DNA of 14,295 nucleotides from JBBRSC01 sp038245795 (GCA_038245795.1 JBBRSC010000059.1:1-14295); one strand, 5' to 3'. Counted from the first letter of the stretch, positions 7,238 through 14,090 are shown. Notes: a model not told the origin generated them from the letters alone. Made by a program: numbers and translations.

Positions 7238-7243
7238 TACCAT
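7238..7243 (+). promoter_or_regulatory. -10 box of a leaderless promoter for the GT-C-like gene
   Basis: TACCAT is followed by 7 nt and the GTG start at 7251, with no purine-rich RBS between. A possible -35, TTGTCT (7213-7218), is 19 bp upstream. It shares the 64-bp divergent gap with the cyclase promoter. Confidence 0.45.
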
Positions 7244-7250
7244 CGCCAAC

Positions 7251-8858
7251 GTGAAGAGGTCGGGGGGCCGGAATCGGTTCGTATGGTTGGTGGGGCTGAC
7301 TGGCGTAGCGCTGACGTTTGTCGCCGCCAAGGGCCATCTGCCTGGGATCGGGAACGATGCCGCCAGCTATGTCGCGATCGCCGATCGTCTCGCAGCCCGC
7401 TGGCGACTCGGCTATTTCCTGGAACCAAAGCTGGCCCTGTGGCCGCCGGGATGGCCAGCGACGCTCGCAGTCGGACGATGGACGTTGGATCTCAATCCTG
7501 CGACGACCGCGTTGTGGATCAACGCCTTCCTGCTGGTCCCGTTGGCCTTCCAGATTCGCTGGCTTCTCGAACGCAACACCTCGAACGAGCGTGTGATCCG
7601 TGCCGGCGTTGTGGTGGGAGTGCTCGGTCCGGCGACGTTGTCGCAGTCCTACATGGTGCAGACCGAGATCAGTTTCATCGTGTTGGTGCTCGCAGCGTTC
7701 ATCGCGCTCATCCGCTTCTCCGACACCCGCCGGTGGACATGGTTCGCAGTATCGGTCGCTGCGCAGTGGCTTGGCTTCATGGATCGATACGTCGGCCTCG
7801 TCGCCATTGGGGCCGGAGCGTTGTGGTTGGTGTTCGAACGGGGCTCGGTCCAGCGAGGCGCGCGGTTCCGCACTGCCGTTGTGTACTTCGTGGCCGCATG
7901 CGCGGTTCCTGGAGCGTGGCTCCTTCGCAACGTCGCCGTCACCGACACGCCGTTCGGACCGCGGGACACGCCGATCCAGACCTACAAGTCGAACGCCGTC
8001 GATGCCCTGACAAGCCTCGGCCAATTCCTGCACGGTTATGCCCGCTATCAACCATTCGAGGGGATCCTGCGGTTGGCGTCGATCGGCCTCGCTGGACTCG
8101 TCGGGCTGTTCGCGCTGGTGCTCCTTCGGCGCGCCATCAGCGCCCGGAACGCCCGGCCCGATGCGTGGCGTCGCGACGGGACCAGCTGGGGTGATGTGTT
8201 GGGCCAGCCGGTCGGCCTGCTCGTCATCTATGGCATCGCCCACTGGATCTACATGATCTACAGCGCCTCGACGATCGCCTTCGATCCGGTGAATACGCGA
8301 TATCTGGCGCCCATGTTCATCCCGTTGATGATCGCGGGACTGGTGCTGTTGGATCGTGGCGCGTTCGCGCAACTCACTCCGGCCGGAACTGGCGGGGACC
8401 GCATCACGAAGCTGGCGTCGGTGGCGTTGTCGATCTTTGTGTTGCTGCAGGTGATCGTCGGGGTCGTCCGAGTCTCGGCGAGCTATTGGACCGATGAGGC
8501 CCAGGGCTACAACAGCCCCCGGGCGCTCGATATCCGACGGAGCGACGTGCTCGACACGATCCCACCCGGCTGCCCACTGTGGTCGAACTTCCCCGAACTC
8601 ACCTACCTGACTGGGATCGAGGCACGGCGATCACCGCGGAAGACCAAGTTCGCCAGTACCGATGTGCTCAACGAGATCGAAGTGCTGACGGAAACCACTG
8701 CCGCCGGAACCCGGACATGTCTGATCTGGGTGAGCGACGATCGCTACGAGACACCTCAGTACCAGTGGCAGCTGGCGGAGTTGCAACAGCGCTTCGAGAT
8801 GGAGGTGTTGGGCCAGGACCCCAACGTCGCGGTCTTCCGGATTCTCTCCGTCCGCTGA
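7251..8858 (+). CDS. Polytopic membrane protein, GT-C-like glycosyltransferase
   Basis: A 535-aa integral membrane protein with about ten hydrophobic segments. The first spans residues about 9-27; a soluble C-terminal portion follows roughly residue 425. The first loop carries GND35AASYVAIADRLA, and shortly after comes PKLALWPPGWP. An acidic residue in loop 1 followed by a 'WPPGWP'-like motif is typical of GT-C glycosyltransferases (PMT/ArnT/DUF2029-like), which use polyprenyl-phosphate sugars at the outer membrane face. Later features are a DRYVG segment and a periplasmic stretch after about residue 430 (DTIPPGCPLWSNFPELTYLTG). The specific donor and acceptor are not recognisable. The GTG at 7251 directly precedes the first transmembrane helix and lies 7 nt after TACCAT, suggesting leaderless expression. 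It diverges from the cyclase gene; a functional link is unproven. Membrane topology sure, glycosyltransferase activity moderately sure. Confidence 0.82.
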   Translation: MKRSGGRNRFVWLVGLTGVALTFVAAKGHLPGIGNDAASYVAIADRLAARWRLGYFLEPKLALWPPGWPATLAVGRWTLDLNPATTALWINAFLLVPLAFQIRWLLERNTSNERVIRAGVVVGVLGPATLSQSYMVQTEISFIVLVLAAFIALIRFSDTRRWTWFAVSVAAQWLGFMDRYVGLVAIGAGALWLVFERGSVQRGARFRTAVVYFVAACAVPGAWLLRNVAVTDTPFGPRDTPIQTYKSNAVDALTSLGQFLHGYARYQPFEGILRLASIGLAGLVGLFALVLLRRAISARNARPDAWRRDGTSWGDVLGQPVGLLVIYGIAHWIYMIYSASTIAFDPVNTRYLAPMFIPLMIAGLVLLDRGAFAQLTPAGTGGDRITKLASVALSIFVLLQVIVGVVRVSASYWTDEAQGYNSPRALDIRRSDVLDTIPPGCPLWSNFPELTYLTGIEARRSPRKTKFASTDVLNEIEVLTETTAAGTRTCLIWVSDDRYETPQYQWQLAELQQRFEMEVLGQDPNVAVFRILSVR

Positions 8859-8903
8859 ACCCGAACGCTCTCGCTGCTCCCGCACACAACATGGTTCTCA
8901 GGG

Positions 8904-8930
8904 GCCGGGCGCGAGGCCGCCACGCCCGGC
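8904..8930 (+). terminator. Hairpin downstream of the GT-C-like gene
   Basis: GCCGGGCG (8904-8911) pairs perfectly with CGCCCGGC (8923-8930) around an 11-nt loop, 45 bp after the stop codon at 8858. It may be a transcription terminator. No T-run follows. Confidence 0.4.
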
Positions 8931-9251
8931 GGTCCAACGTGCGGGCGAACCCGGTGTCACCCCGGACCCCCGTCGCCGGTGGCCACCGTTGCATCCGTTG
9001 GTTCGCTTCAGGGACCGTCCGTTCGTGGCGGACTCGTGGCCTGTGTCGTCTTGTCACTGGAGGTCAGCGACCACTCGATTGTCTGCCCGGGCGCACGCAC
9101 TGTCAACCAGATTGATACAAACTATCTGCGCAAGAGATGGCTTTGGTTCATCCATCGCGACACCCGAAGACCTGCGGGTAACTTGAGCCGATTCGACGCG
9201 GACAGTTTCCGCCACCGGCGCCCGTCATGACATCAACGAGGGACATACGCG

Positions 9252-9257
9252 TAGGCT
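9252..9257 (+). promoter_or_regulatory. -10 box of a leaderless promoter for the cNMP-binding gene
   Basis: TAGGCT is followed by 6 nt (CTCCCC) and the ATG at 9264, and there is no Shine-Dalgarno sequence. ATGACA (9227-9232) matches the -35 consensus at 5 of 6 bases, but the spacer is long at 19 bp. Confidence 0.5.
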
Positions 9258-9263
9258 CTCCCC

Positions 9264-9704
9264 ATGGCATCGTCGGCGTACCTCGACCACCTCGGCAAGA
9301 TCAGACTGTTCAGCTCGTGCACCCAACGCGAGCTCGCCAAGATCGCCCGCGCCACGGACGAGGTCACCGTCAGGGCCGGCAAGGTGCTGATGGAGCAGGG
9401 CAAACCGGGACGGGAAGCGTTCGTCATCGTCTCCGGGAGCGCGTCGGTAGTGATCAACGGCGTCGAGGTCGCACAGCTCCACGCCGGCCACCACGTCGGC
9501 GAGCTGGCGCTGCTCGACGGCGGCCCCCGCACTGCCACCGTGATCGCCCTCTCCGAAATGGAATTGCTGGTCATCAGCCAACGCGCATTCTTCGGCCTGA
9601 TCGACGAGGTCCCCGGACTGTCGCGCAAGATCATGACGTCGTTAGCGGGCATGGTTCGGGACGTGACGGACCAGCTCGACCTGTCCCCTTCCGGTAGTTA
9701 CTGA
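9264..9704 (+). CDS. Stand-alone cyclic-nucleotide-binding domain protein
   Basis: A 146-aa protein consisting almost entirely of one CRP/cAMP-receptor-type beta-roll. Residues 6-25 (LDHLGKIRLFSSCTQRELAKIA) are the usual N-terminal helices. GKVLMEQGKPGREAFVIVSGSASV is the beta-roll core. The phosphate-binding cassette is VG79-E80-LALLDGGP-R89-T-A, with the ribose-binding Glu and phosphate-binding Arg both kept. The C-terminal helix follows (AFFGLIDEVPGLSRKIMTSLAGMVRDV). There is no helix-turn-helix or other effector domain, so it is not a CRP transcription factor. It more likely acts as a cAMP- or cGMP-responsive partner of another protein. The ATG at 9264 is set by homology and by TAGGCT 6 nt upstream. 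A predicted adenylate cyclase gene starts 2 kb to the left, and the Fe-S oxidoreductase gene follows after 30 bp with its own -10 box. Confidence 0.88.
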   Translation: MASSAYLDHLGKIRLFSSCTQRELAKIARATDEVTVRAGKVLMEQGKPGREAFVIVSGSASVVINGVEVAQLHAGHHVGELALLDGGPRTATVIALSEMELLVISQRAFFGLIDEVPGLSRKIMTSLAGMVRDVTDQLDLSPSGSY

Positions 9705-9722
9705 TATTCCCCAGCAAAGCGC

Positions 9723-9728
9723 TACGTT
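9723..9728 (+). promoter_or_regulatory. -10 box of a leaderless promoter for the Fe-S oxidoreductase gene
   Basis: TACGTT is followed by 6 nt (CGCGCT) and the ATG at 9735, with no Shine-Dalgarno sequence. A small inverted repeat, AGCGC (9718-9722) and GCGCT (9730-9734), encloses the box. The -35 region (TTACTG, 9698-9703) is weak, so read-through from the cNMP-binding gene is also possible. Confidence 0.45.
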
Positions 9729-9734
9729 CGCGCT

Positions 9735-11975
9735 ATGACTGCGACTGCGACGGACACCGAATCCGAGGCCACCAGCCGGCCCGGTTTCAAGCCACGCCAC
9801 ATCCCCTACATCGTCGGCGGGTCGTTCGCCGCCATCACCGCCCTGAGCTATCTCGGCGAGCACGTCTGGGTGGTCGAGGACGAGTCGCCCATCCAACGGA
9901 CGTACTTCCTGAACGTCCCCAGTGCGATCCAGGCCGCGTTCTATCTGGTCATGGTGATCTCGATCCTGTGGGGGGCGTGGGCGTTCTCGAAGCGGATGCA
10001 GAACTGGGAGCGGGGTGCACCTGACAAGCGGGCGACCAACAGGAAGAACATCAAGCGCCGCATCGAGGATCTCCGAGCCGGGCTCTACATGCAGACGCTC
10101 CTGCGGGATCCAGCGGCGGGCATCATGCACTCGCTGATGTACTTCAGCTTCATCATCCTGCTGGCTGTCACGACCATCGGGGAGATCAACCTCCAGGTTC
10201 CGGCCTCGCTCAAGTTCCTCCACGGCGACACGTACAAGGCGTATGCGCTCGTCGCGGACCTGGCTGGCATTGCCTTCCTGGCCGGAGTGTTCTGGGCGAT
10301 CGGTCGCCGCTACATCCAGAAGCCGTACCGGATCCGCATCAAGTCGAAACCGGAACACGCCATGATCCTGGGGACCATGGCCGCCATTGGCATCACCGGG
10401 TTCGGTGTCGAAGCATTCCGCATTGCGTTGGTCGGTATGCCTGACTTCGAGAAGTTCTCCCTCCTTGGCTACCCGCTCGCCAAGATGATCGAGAACGTGT
10501 CGTGGCTCTCCGGGGGTCACCAAGTCATGTGGATCCTCCACATCATGAGCTTCGTGGTGTTCCTGGTGTTGCTGCCCACCACCATGCTGCGGCACATCTT
10601 CACCAGCCCGATCAACATGTACCTCAAAGATCGGGAGCGTCCCAAGGGCGCCATGAAGGCGATGCCCAACCTCATGGAAACCGAGCTCGAGAGCTTCGGG
10701 GCGGCGACCATCGAGGACTTCACGTGGAAGCAGCTCCTCGATACCGACAGCTGCACGATGTGTGGTCGGTGCACCGCTGTGTGCCCGGCGCACGCCACCG
10801 GGAAATCACTCGACCCGCGCGAGATCGTGCTCAAGACGGGCGAGGTCATGGCGGCCACGGGACCAGCTGGCGTGACCCCTCCGTTGGGTGTCGATGCCGA
10901 GATCACCATCGGCGCCAACAGCCTCTTCGAACGCATCACTGCTGAAGAGGTGTGGGCATGCACCACCTGCAAGGCGTGCGATGAGAACTGCCCTGTCAAC
11001 ATCGAGATCCTCGACAAGATCCTCGACATGCGCCGCTACCTGTCGCTCATGGAATCCAACTTCCCGACCGAGCTGGGCAATGCCTACCGATCGATGGAGA
11101 ACTCGGGCAATCCGTGGGGCCTGTCCACCAACGATCGCATGCTCTGGGCCAAGGACATCGAGGGCATCAAGGTGCTCGGCGGCGGCGATCCGGTCGAGGC
11201 CGAGTACCTCTACTGGACGGGTTGCGCTGGCAGTTTCGACGACAAGAACCAGAAGGTCACCCAAGCCATGGCGAAGTTGTTGGCCCGTGCCGACGTCGAC
11301 TTCGCGATCCTCGGCCCGGCCGAAACCTGCACGGGCGATCCGGCTCGGCGTTCGGGCAACGAGTACATCTTCCAGATGCTGGCGATGCAGAACATCGAGA
11401 CGTTCGAGTCAATGGGCGTGCGCAAGATCATCACGCAGTGCCCCCACTGCTTCAACACCCTGGCCAACGAGTACCCACAACTGGGCGGGCATTACGAGGT
11501 CATCCATCACAGCCAGCTCCTCGAAGATCTCATCGAGTCAGGCCGGCTGGATCTCACTGACGCCAAGTTGGAGGAGCGTGTCGTGTATCACGACAGCTGC
11601 TATCTCGGTCGACACAACGACATCTACAGCGCGCCGCGCAACGTGATCGGATCGCTGAAGGGCATCGACATCGTCGAGGCCCCACGCAACGGCACCAAGG
11701 GCATGTGCTGTGGCGCCGGCGGCGCGCGGATGTGGATGGAAGAGAACGTCGGCAAGCAGGTGAACGTAGAGCGCAGCCAGGAGTTACTGGCCACGGGAGC
11801 CTCCCGGATCGCCACCGCCTGCCCGTTCTGCTACATCATGATCGACGACGGTGTTAAAGGTGAGGGCGTAACGGACGATCAGGTAAAGGTGGCGGACATC
11901 GCCATCCACGTTCTCGAAGCTCTCGAGAATGCATCACCTGTGAGCGCTTCCCTTGCTGAGACGGCAAAAGACTGA
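9735..11975 (+). CDS. Membrane-bound Fe-S/CCG-domain oxidoreductase, EtfD (Rv0338c)-like
   Basis: A 746-aa fusion protein. The N-terminal third has six predicted helices (about 24-42, 64-84, 130-149, 169-190, 208-229, 263-285) resembling the NarI/HdrE-type quinone-reacting subunit. Then come two [4Fe-4S] motifs, C340xxC343xxC346xxxC350P and C409xxC412xxC415xxxC419P. Two HdrD/GlcF-type CCG modules follow: the first with C497, C532, C569 and C572, the second with C622, C658-C659-G, C696 and C699. In the first module the usual Cys-Cys pair reads Thr531-Cys532. This architecture matches heterodisulfide-reductase-related proteins such as mycobacterial EtfD, which passes electrons from ETF (fatty-acid beta-oxidation) to menaquinone. 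That role is inferred, since no etfAB or acyl-CoA dehydrogenase gene is in the window. The start fits the family and TACGTT lies 6 nt before it. Its 3' end overlaps the next gene by 23 nt. Confidence 0.9.
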   Translation: MTATATDTESEATSRPGFKPRHIPYIVGGSFAAITALSYLGEHVWVVEDESPIQRTYFLNVPSAIQAAFYLVMVISILWGAWAFSKRMQNWERGAPDKRATNRKNIKRRIEDLRAGLYMQTLLRDPAAGIMHSLMYFSFIILLAVTTIGEINLQVPASLKFLHGDTYKAYALVADLAGIAFLAGVFWAIGRRYIQKPYRIRIKSKPEHAMILGTMAAIGITGFGVEAFRIALVGMPDFEKFSLLGYPLAKMIENVSWLSGGHQVMWILHIMSFVVFLVLLPTTMLRHIFTSPINMYLKDRERPKGAMKAMPNLMETELESFGAATIEDFTWKQLLDTDSCTMCGRCTAVCPAHATGKSLDPREIVLKTGEVMAATGPAGVTPPLGVDAEITIGANSLFERITAEEVWACTTCKACDENCPVNIEILDKILDMRRYLSLMESNFPTELGNAYRSMENSGNPWGLSTNDRMLWAKDIEGIKVLGGGDPVEAEYLYWTGCAGSFDDKNQKVTQAMAKLLARADVDFAILGPAETCTGDPARRSGNEYIFQMLAMQNIETFESMGVRKIITQCPHCFNTLANEYPQLGGHYEVIHHSQLLEDLIESGRLDLTDAKLEERVVYHDSCYLGRHNDIYSAPRNVIGSLKGIDIVEAPRNGTKGMCCGAGGARMWMEENVGKQVNVERSQELLATGASRIATACPFCYIMIDDGVKGEGVTDDQVKVADIAIHVLEALENASPVSASLAETAKD

Positions 11976-12492
11976 AGAACCCATCGAACCTGACTTCCCC
12001 GATTCTCGTCGGCTGATCGTCGTGGACGATCTTCCCGAGGCGGGGCACCTGCTCGGACAACTGCTCCGCCGCGAGGGTTACGAAGTGGCGGAGATCGGGG
12101 ATCATCCAACGGCGATGAATACGCTGCTTGATCAGCCGGCGCCGGTGGCCGGAGTGGTGGCCAGTTTCACGACAGCGGGCACGAGCGCAGGGCTGCGACT
12201 CGTCGATGCGTTCCGGAATCATCATCGCATCGAGCTGAACCGTGTCCGGGTGTTGATGATCTCAGATCAGCCGCGACAACAGATCTTCTGCTTGCAGGCG
12301 GGCGCCGACGCCATTCTGTTGCGGCCGTTCTCGGGCGACGAGCTCGTCGCGGCCACCATTGCGATGATCACGAGACCCGAGTCCGAGCGGGTTCCGTATC
12401 GTCGAGCCATGGTGGCCCAGGTGAAACAGCAGCAGACCGAGGAGTCCGACGGCGCACTGTCAGTCCGCGCCGCGTCGGGCCAGTTCGTCTGA
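11953..12492 (+). CDS. Degenerate response-regulator receiver (pseudo-receiver) protein
   Basis: A 179-aa protein with one CheY-like domain (about 20-138) and a charged, Gln/Glu-rich tail without a DNA-binding domain. The acidic pocket survives as D25-D26 (LIVVDDLPEAG), and the Thr/Ser switch position is present in VLMISDQ. The phospho-acceptor region reads GVVASFTT, with Ala70/Ser71 where Asp is expected, and the conserved Lys is Arg (AILLRPFSGDEL). Ordinary Asp phosphorylation is therefore unlikely; such domains often act as constitutive or ligand-bound protein-interaction modules. The only in-frame start before the domain and after the preceding stop (11941-11943) is TTG at 11953, giving a 23-nt overlap with the Fe-S oxidoreductase gene and suggesting translational coupling. 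No RBS is visible. A shorter start at GTG 12022 would cut into the first beta-strand. Its partner is unknown, and the overlap hints at the oxidoreductase pathway. Confidence 0.78.
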   Translation: MLRRQKTEEPIEPDFPDSRRLIVVDDLPEAGHLLGQLLRREGYEVAEIGDHPTAMNTLLDQPAPVAGVVASFTTAGTSAGLRLVDAFRNHHRIELNRVRVLMISDQPRQQIFCLQAGADAILLRPFSGDELVAATIAMITRPESERVPYRRAMVAQVKQQQTEESDGALSVRAASGQFV

Positions 12493-12513
12493 CCCGCTGG
12501 TCGTGATTGGGCT

Positions 12514-13083
12514 CTACGAGTCCTCGAAGTTGCGCCAGTACTGGCTGGGTGTCGGGCCGACCTGGCCCTTGTACTTCGAGCCGAGTGGGCCTGACCCGTA
12601 CGGACGGTCAGCCGGGCTGGTCATCTGCAGGAAGCTGATCTGGCCGATCTTCATGCCGGGGTAGAGCGTGATCGGAAGCGTCGCGACGTTCGAGAGTTCG
12701 AGCGTCAGGTGCCCTTCGAACCCGGCATCGACAAATCCGGCGGTCGTGTGGATGAGGAGTCCCAAGCGGCCGAGGGAACTCTTTCCTTCGATGCGTCCGA
12801 CGAGATCGGCGCCAAGGCCGACCCGCTCGGACGTGGCGCCAAGAACGAACTCACCGGGATGCAACAGGAAGACTCCGTCGGCGGGGATCTGGACTTCCTC
12901 CGTGAGGTCGTCCATTCGTTCCTTGACGTCGATCACGCCACGGGTGTGATTTCGAAAGACCCGGAATCGGTAGTCCAGCGTGAGGTCTACCGACGAGGGT
13001 TGGACCTTGGCGGGGTCGAACGGGTCGATGACGATCCGTCCGGCCTCGATCGCTTCGCAGATGGTGCGGTCAGAGAGGATCAC
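12514..13083 (-). CDS. dcd: dCTP deaminase, probably bifunctional dCTP deaminase/dUTPase
   Basis: A 189-aa trimeric dUTPase-fold enzyme that deaminates dCTP for dTTP synthesis. Motifs are ILSDRTICEAIEAGRIVIDPFD, VQPSSVDLTLD, HPGEFVLGATSE, GKSSLGRLGLLIHTTAGFVDAGFEGHLTLELSN and GSKYKGQVGPTPSQ, with the S102/R106/A115/E129 active-site set (E. coli S111/R115/A124/E138). 'TAGFVDAGF' and the ending resemble the M. tuberculosis and M. jannaschii bifunctional enzymes, which convert dCTP directly to dUMP, rather than the E. coli form 'TAHRIDPGW'. I start at GTG 13083 because family members begin M-[IL]-L-S-D there; an upstream ATG at 13263 adds 60 unrelated residues and runs into the next gene. TAACGT lies 7 nt before the GTG, and there is no Shine-Dalgarno sequence. 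It is 28 bp downstream of the beta-propeller gene on the same strand, so cotranscription is possible. It converges with the receiver gene 21 bp away. Confidence 0.93.
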   Translation of the reverse strand: MILSDRTICEAIEAGRIVIDPFDPAKVQPSSVDLTLDYRFRVFRNHTRGVIDVKERMDDLTEEVQIPADGVFLLHPGEFVLGATSERVGLGADLVGRIEGKSSLGRLGLLIHTTAGFVDAGFEGHLTLELSNVATLPITLYPGMKIGQISFLQMTSPADRPYGSGPLGSKYKGQVGPTPSQYWRNFEDS

Positions 13084-13090
13084 GGCTGCG

Positions 13091-13096
13091 ACGTTA
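13091..13096 (-). promoter_or_regulatory. Possible -10 box for leaderless dcd expression
   Basis: On the minus strand TAACGT lies 7 nt before the GTG start at 13083. No convincing -35 is visible and the upstream gene ends only 28 bp away, so chance occurrence is possible. Confidence 0.35.
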
Positions 13097-13111
13097 GCTG
13101 CGGTGCCAGGT

Positions 13112-14020
13112 TCAGCCGGCCCCGAGAGGAACCACGCGAACGGAGTTGTCGGGAAGGATCTCCACGACCCCCCCGAAGAAGGTCGACGCGAACAGTCGAC
13201 CATCGGGGGTGAAGTTGAGGTTGTCGCCCACCCCGCCCGGGAGGTTCGCCAATCGGACAGCAACGCCGGTGGTCGGGTTCACCCGATAGACAGCGGCATC
13301 GAATCCTTGGAGAACATAGAGCTGACCGTCGGGACCGAACTTGGCGGCGACGTCGTAGGCAAACCCGGTCTTGCCGGGCTCACCAGGAAACGAAATGGCG
13401 AACGTGTCGAAGAGGCCGGTTGCCAGATTGATCCGGATGATCGAACCGGAGGAGTCAATGGCGGACGCAAAGCCGCCGGCCGGCGCCCAAATCCGGCCAT
13501 CGGGGCCGAAGCTGAAGCTGTTGATCGGCGGCAGACCCTGAACGATCAGCTGGGCTTGGCGGCCATCAGTGAAGACACGGAACATCGCCGAGGGGTTCGA
13601 GGCTGCGTCGCCGATGATCACCGCATTCGGGTCAGATGGATCTCGCACGATGGGGTTGGGGCCGAAGGACAGGTTGGCGAGGACCGTCACCGTGCCATCC
13701 GGCGCGACGCGCTGCACGCGATCCCCGACGGGTGAGGTGACCACGAGTGCGCCATCGTCCATGACCACGCCATCATCGGGCGAGACCAAGCCGTTGGAGG
13801 GGCCGAAGCGTTTGGTGATCTTGCCGGTCGTCGGGTCGAAGCGAATCAGTTGCTGGGCGAAAAGATCGGCCAACCACAACGAGTTGCCGTCGACAATCAG
13901 ACCGTTTGCGCCGAACGGGGCCAGCTGCGGGATGCTGCCGTCAGGCGATGGCGAGGGCGGCGCGCACGCTCCGGCCAACAGACAACTCGTCGCGATCATG
14001 ATCCCCAGGGCCTTACGCAT
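13112..14020 (-). CDS. Exported beta-propeller protein (SMP-30/NHL or ScyD/ScyE-like), probable lipoprotein
   Basis: A 302-aa protein with an N-terminal signal (MRKALGIMIATSCLLAGAC), a Cys at residue 19 and a Pro/Ser-rich linker. The lipobox is imperfect (AGAC), so lipid anchoring is probable rather than certain. The rest is made of repeated beta-propeller blades: DGNSLWLADLFAQQLIRFDPTTGK, VMDDGALVVTSPVGDRVQRVAPDG, FGPDGRIWAPAGG, FGPDGQLYVLQGFDAAVYRVNPTTG and FTPDGRLFASTFFGGVVEILPDN. These recurring 'GPDGxLxV...vyRvdpttG' units are typical of SMP-30/gluconolactonase/NHL-type and ScyD/ScyE-family propellers. No catalytic metal-ligand set is clear enough to call a lactonase, so ligand and function are unknown. 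The start at ATG 14020 is fixed by the signal peptide; no Shine-Dalgarno is seen, and CAAACT 7 nt upstream is a weak -10-like hexamer. Confidence 0.82.
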   Translation of the reverse strand: MRKALGIMIATSCLLAGACAPPSPSPDGSIPQLAPFGANGLIVDGNSLWLADLFAQQLIRFDPTTGKITKRFGPSNGLVSPDDGVVMDDGALVVTSPVGDRVQRVAPDGTVTVLANLSFGPNPIVRDPSDPNAVIIGDAASNPSAMFRVFTDGRQAQLIVQGLPPINSFSFGPDGRIWAPAGGFASAIDSSGSIIRINLATGLFDTFAISFPGEPGKTGFAYDVAAKFGPDGQLYVLQGFDAAVYRVNPTTGVAVRLANLPGGVGDNLNFTPDGRLFASTFFGGVVEILPDNSVRVVPLGAG

Positions 14021-14090
14021 GTCGTGGAGTTTGGCGGTGTTCTGTCCCGAGCGCCACCCAACGCAATGGCGACCGGCGAGACGGCATCGC

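Larger units (their letters stand above)
8859..9263. other. 405-bp intergenic region with palindromes, no convincing gene
   Basis: No frame here has a supported start, RBS and protein-like composition. The first 130 bp is very GC-rich and structured: a stem-loop at 8904-8930 and a perfect 12-bp palindrome CGGTGGCCACCG at 8977-8988. From about 9105 to 9160 the composition becomes AT-richer, with GATA-N5-TATC inside it (near 9115-9128). The last 40 bp holds the promoter of the cNMP-binding gene. It may include a small RNA or an extended regulatory region, but I recognise none. Confidence 0.4.

Noticed and set aside
7187..7330. Longer cyclase N-terminus starting at 7330
   Set aside because: The extra 48 residues do not look like a cyclase N-terminus, overlap the divergent GT-C gene, and precede the zinc ribbon that begins at the 7186 ATG behind a TATGAT box.
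6161..8194. Long open frame of 677 codons on the plus strand, opposite the cyclase gene and running into the GT-C gene
   Set aside because: It is a GC-skew shadow: its composition is Arg/Gly/Asp-rich with no recognisable motifs, and it overlaps two well-supported genes in other frames. The same holds for the 407-codon frame at 4439-5662.
8940..8990. Resemblance to a cobalamin riboswitch core (GAACCCGGTG...CCCGG)
   Set aside because: The order is partly right but no B12 box or flanking conserved arms are present, and the downstream gene has no link to cobalamin. A c-di-AMP (ydaO-type) riboswitch was also considered, and its conserved blocks are absent.
9718..9734. AGCGC-N7-GCGCT inverted repeat around the -10 box of the Fe-S oxidoreductase gene, as an operator
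   Set aside because: Five-base arms of G/C-rich sequence are too easily found by chance in this genome to claim a regulator site; it is only noted within the promoter entry.
13084..13263. Longer dcd starting at ATG 13263
   Set aside because: The extra 60 residues are unlike any dCTP deaminase and lie antiparallel to nothing but in another frame of the beta-propeller gene. Family members start at the GTG 13083 position.
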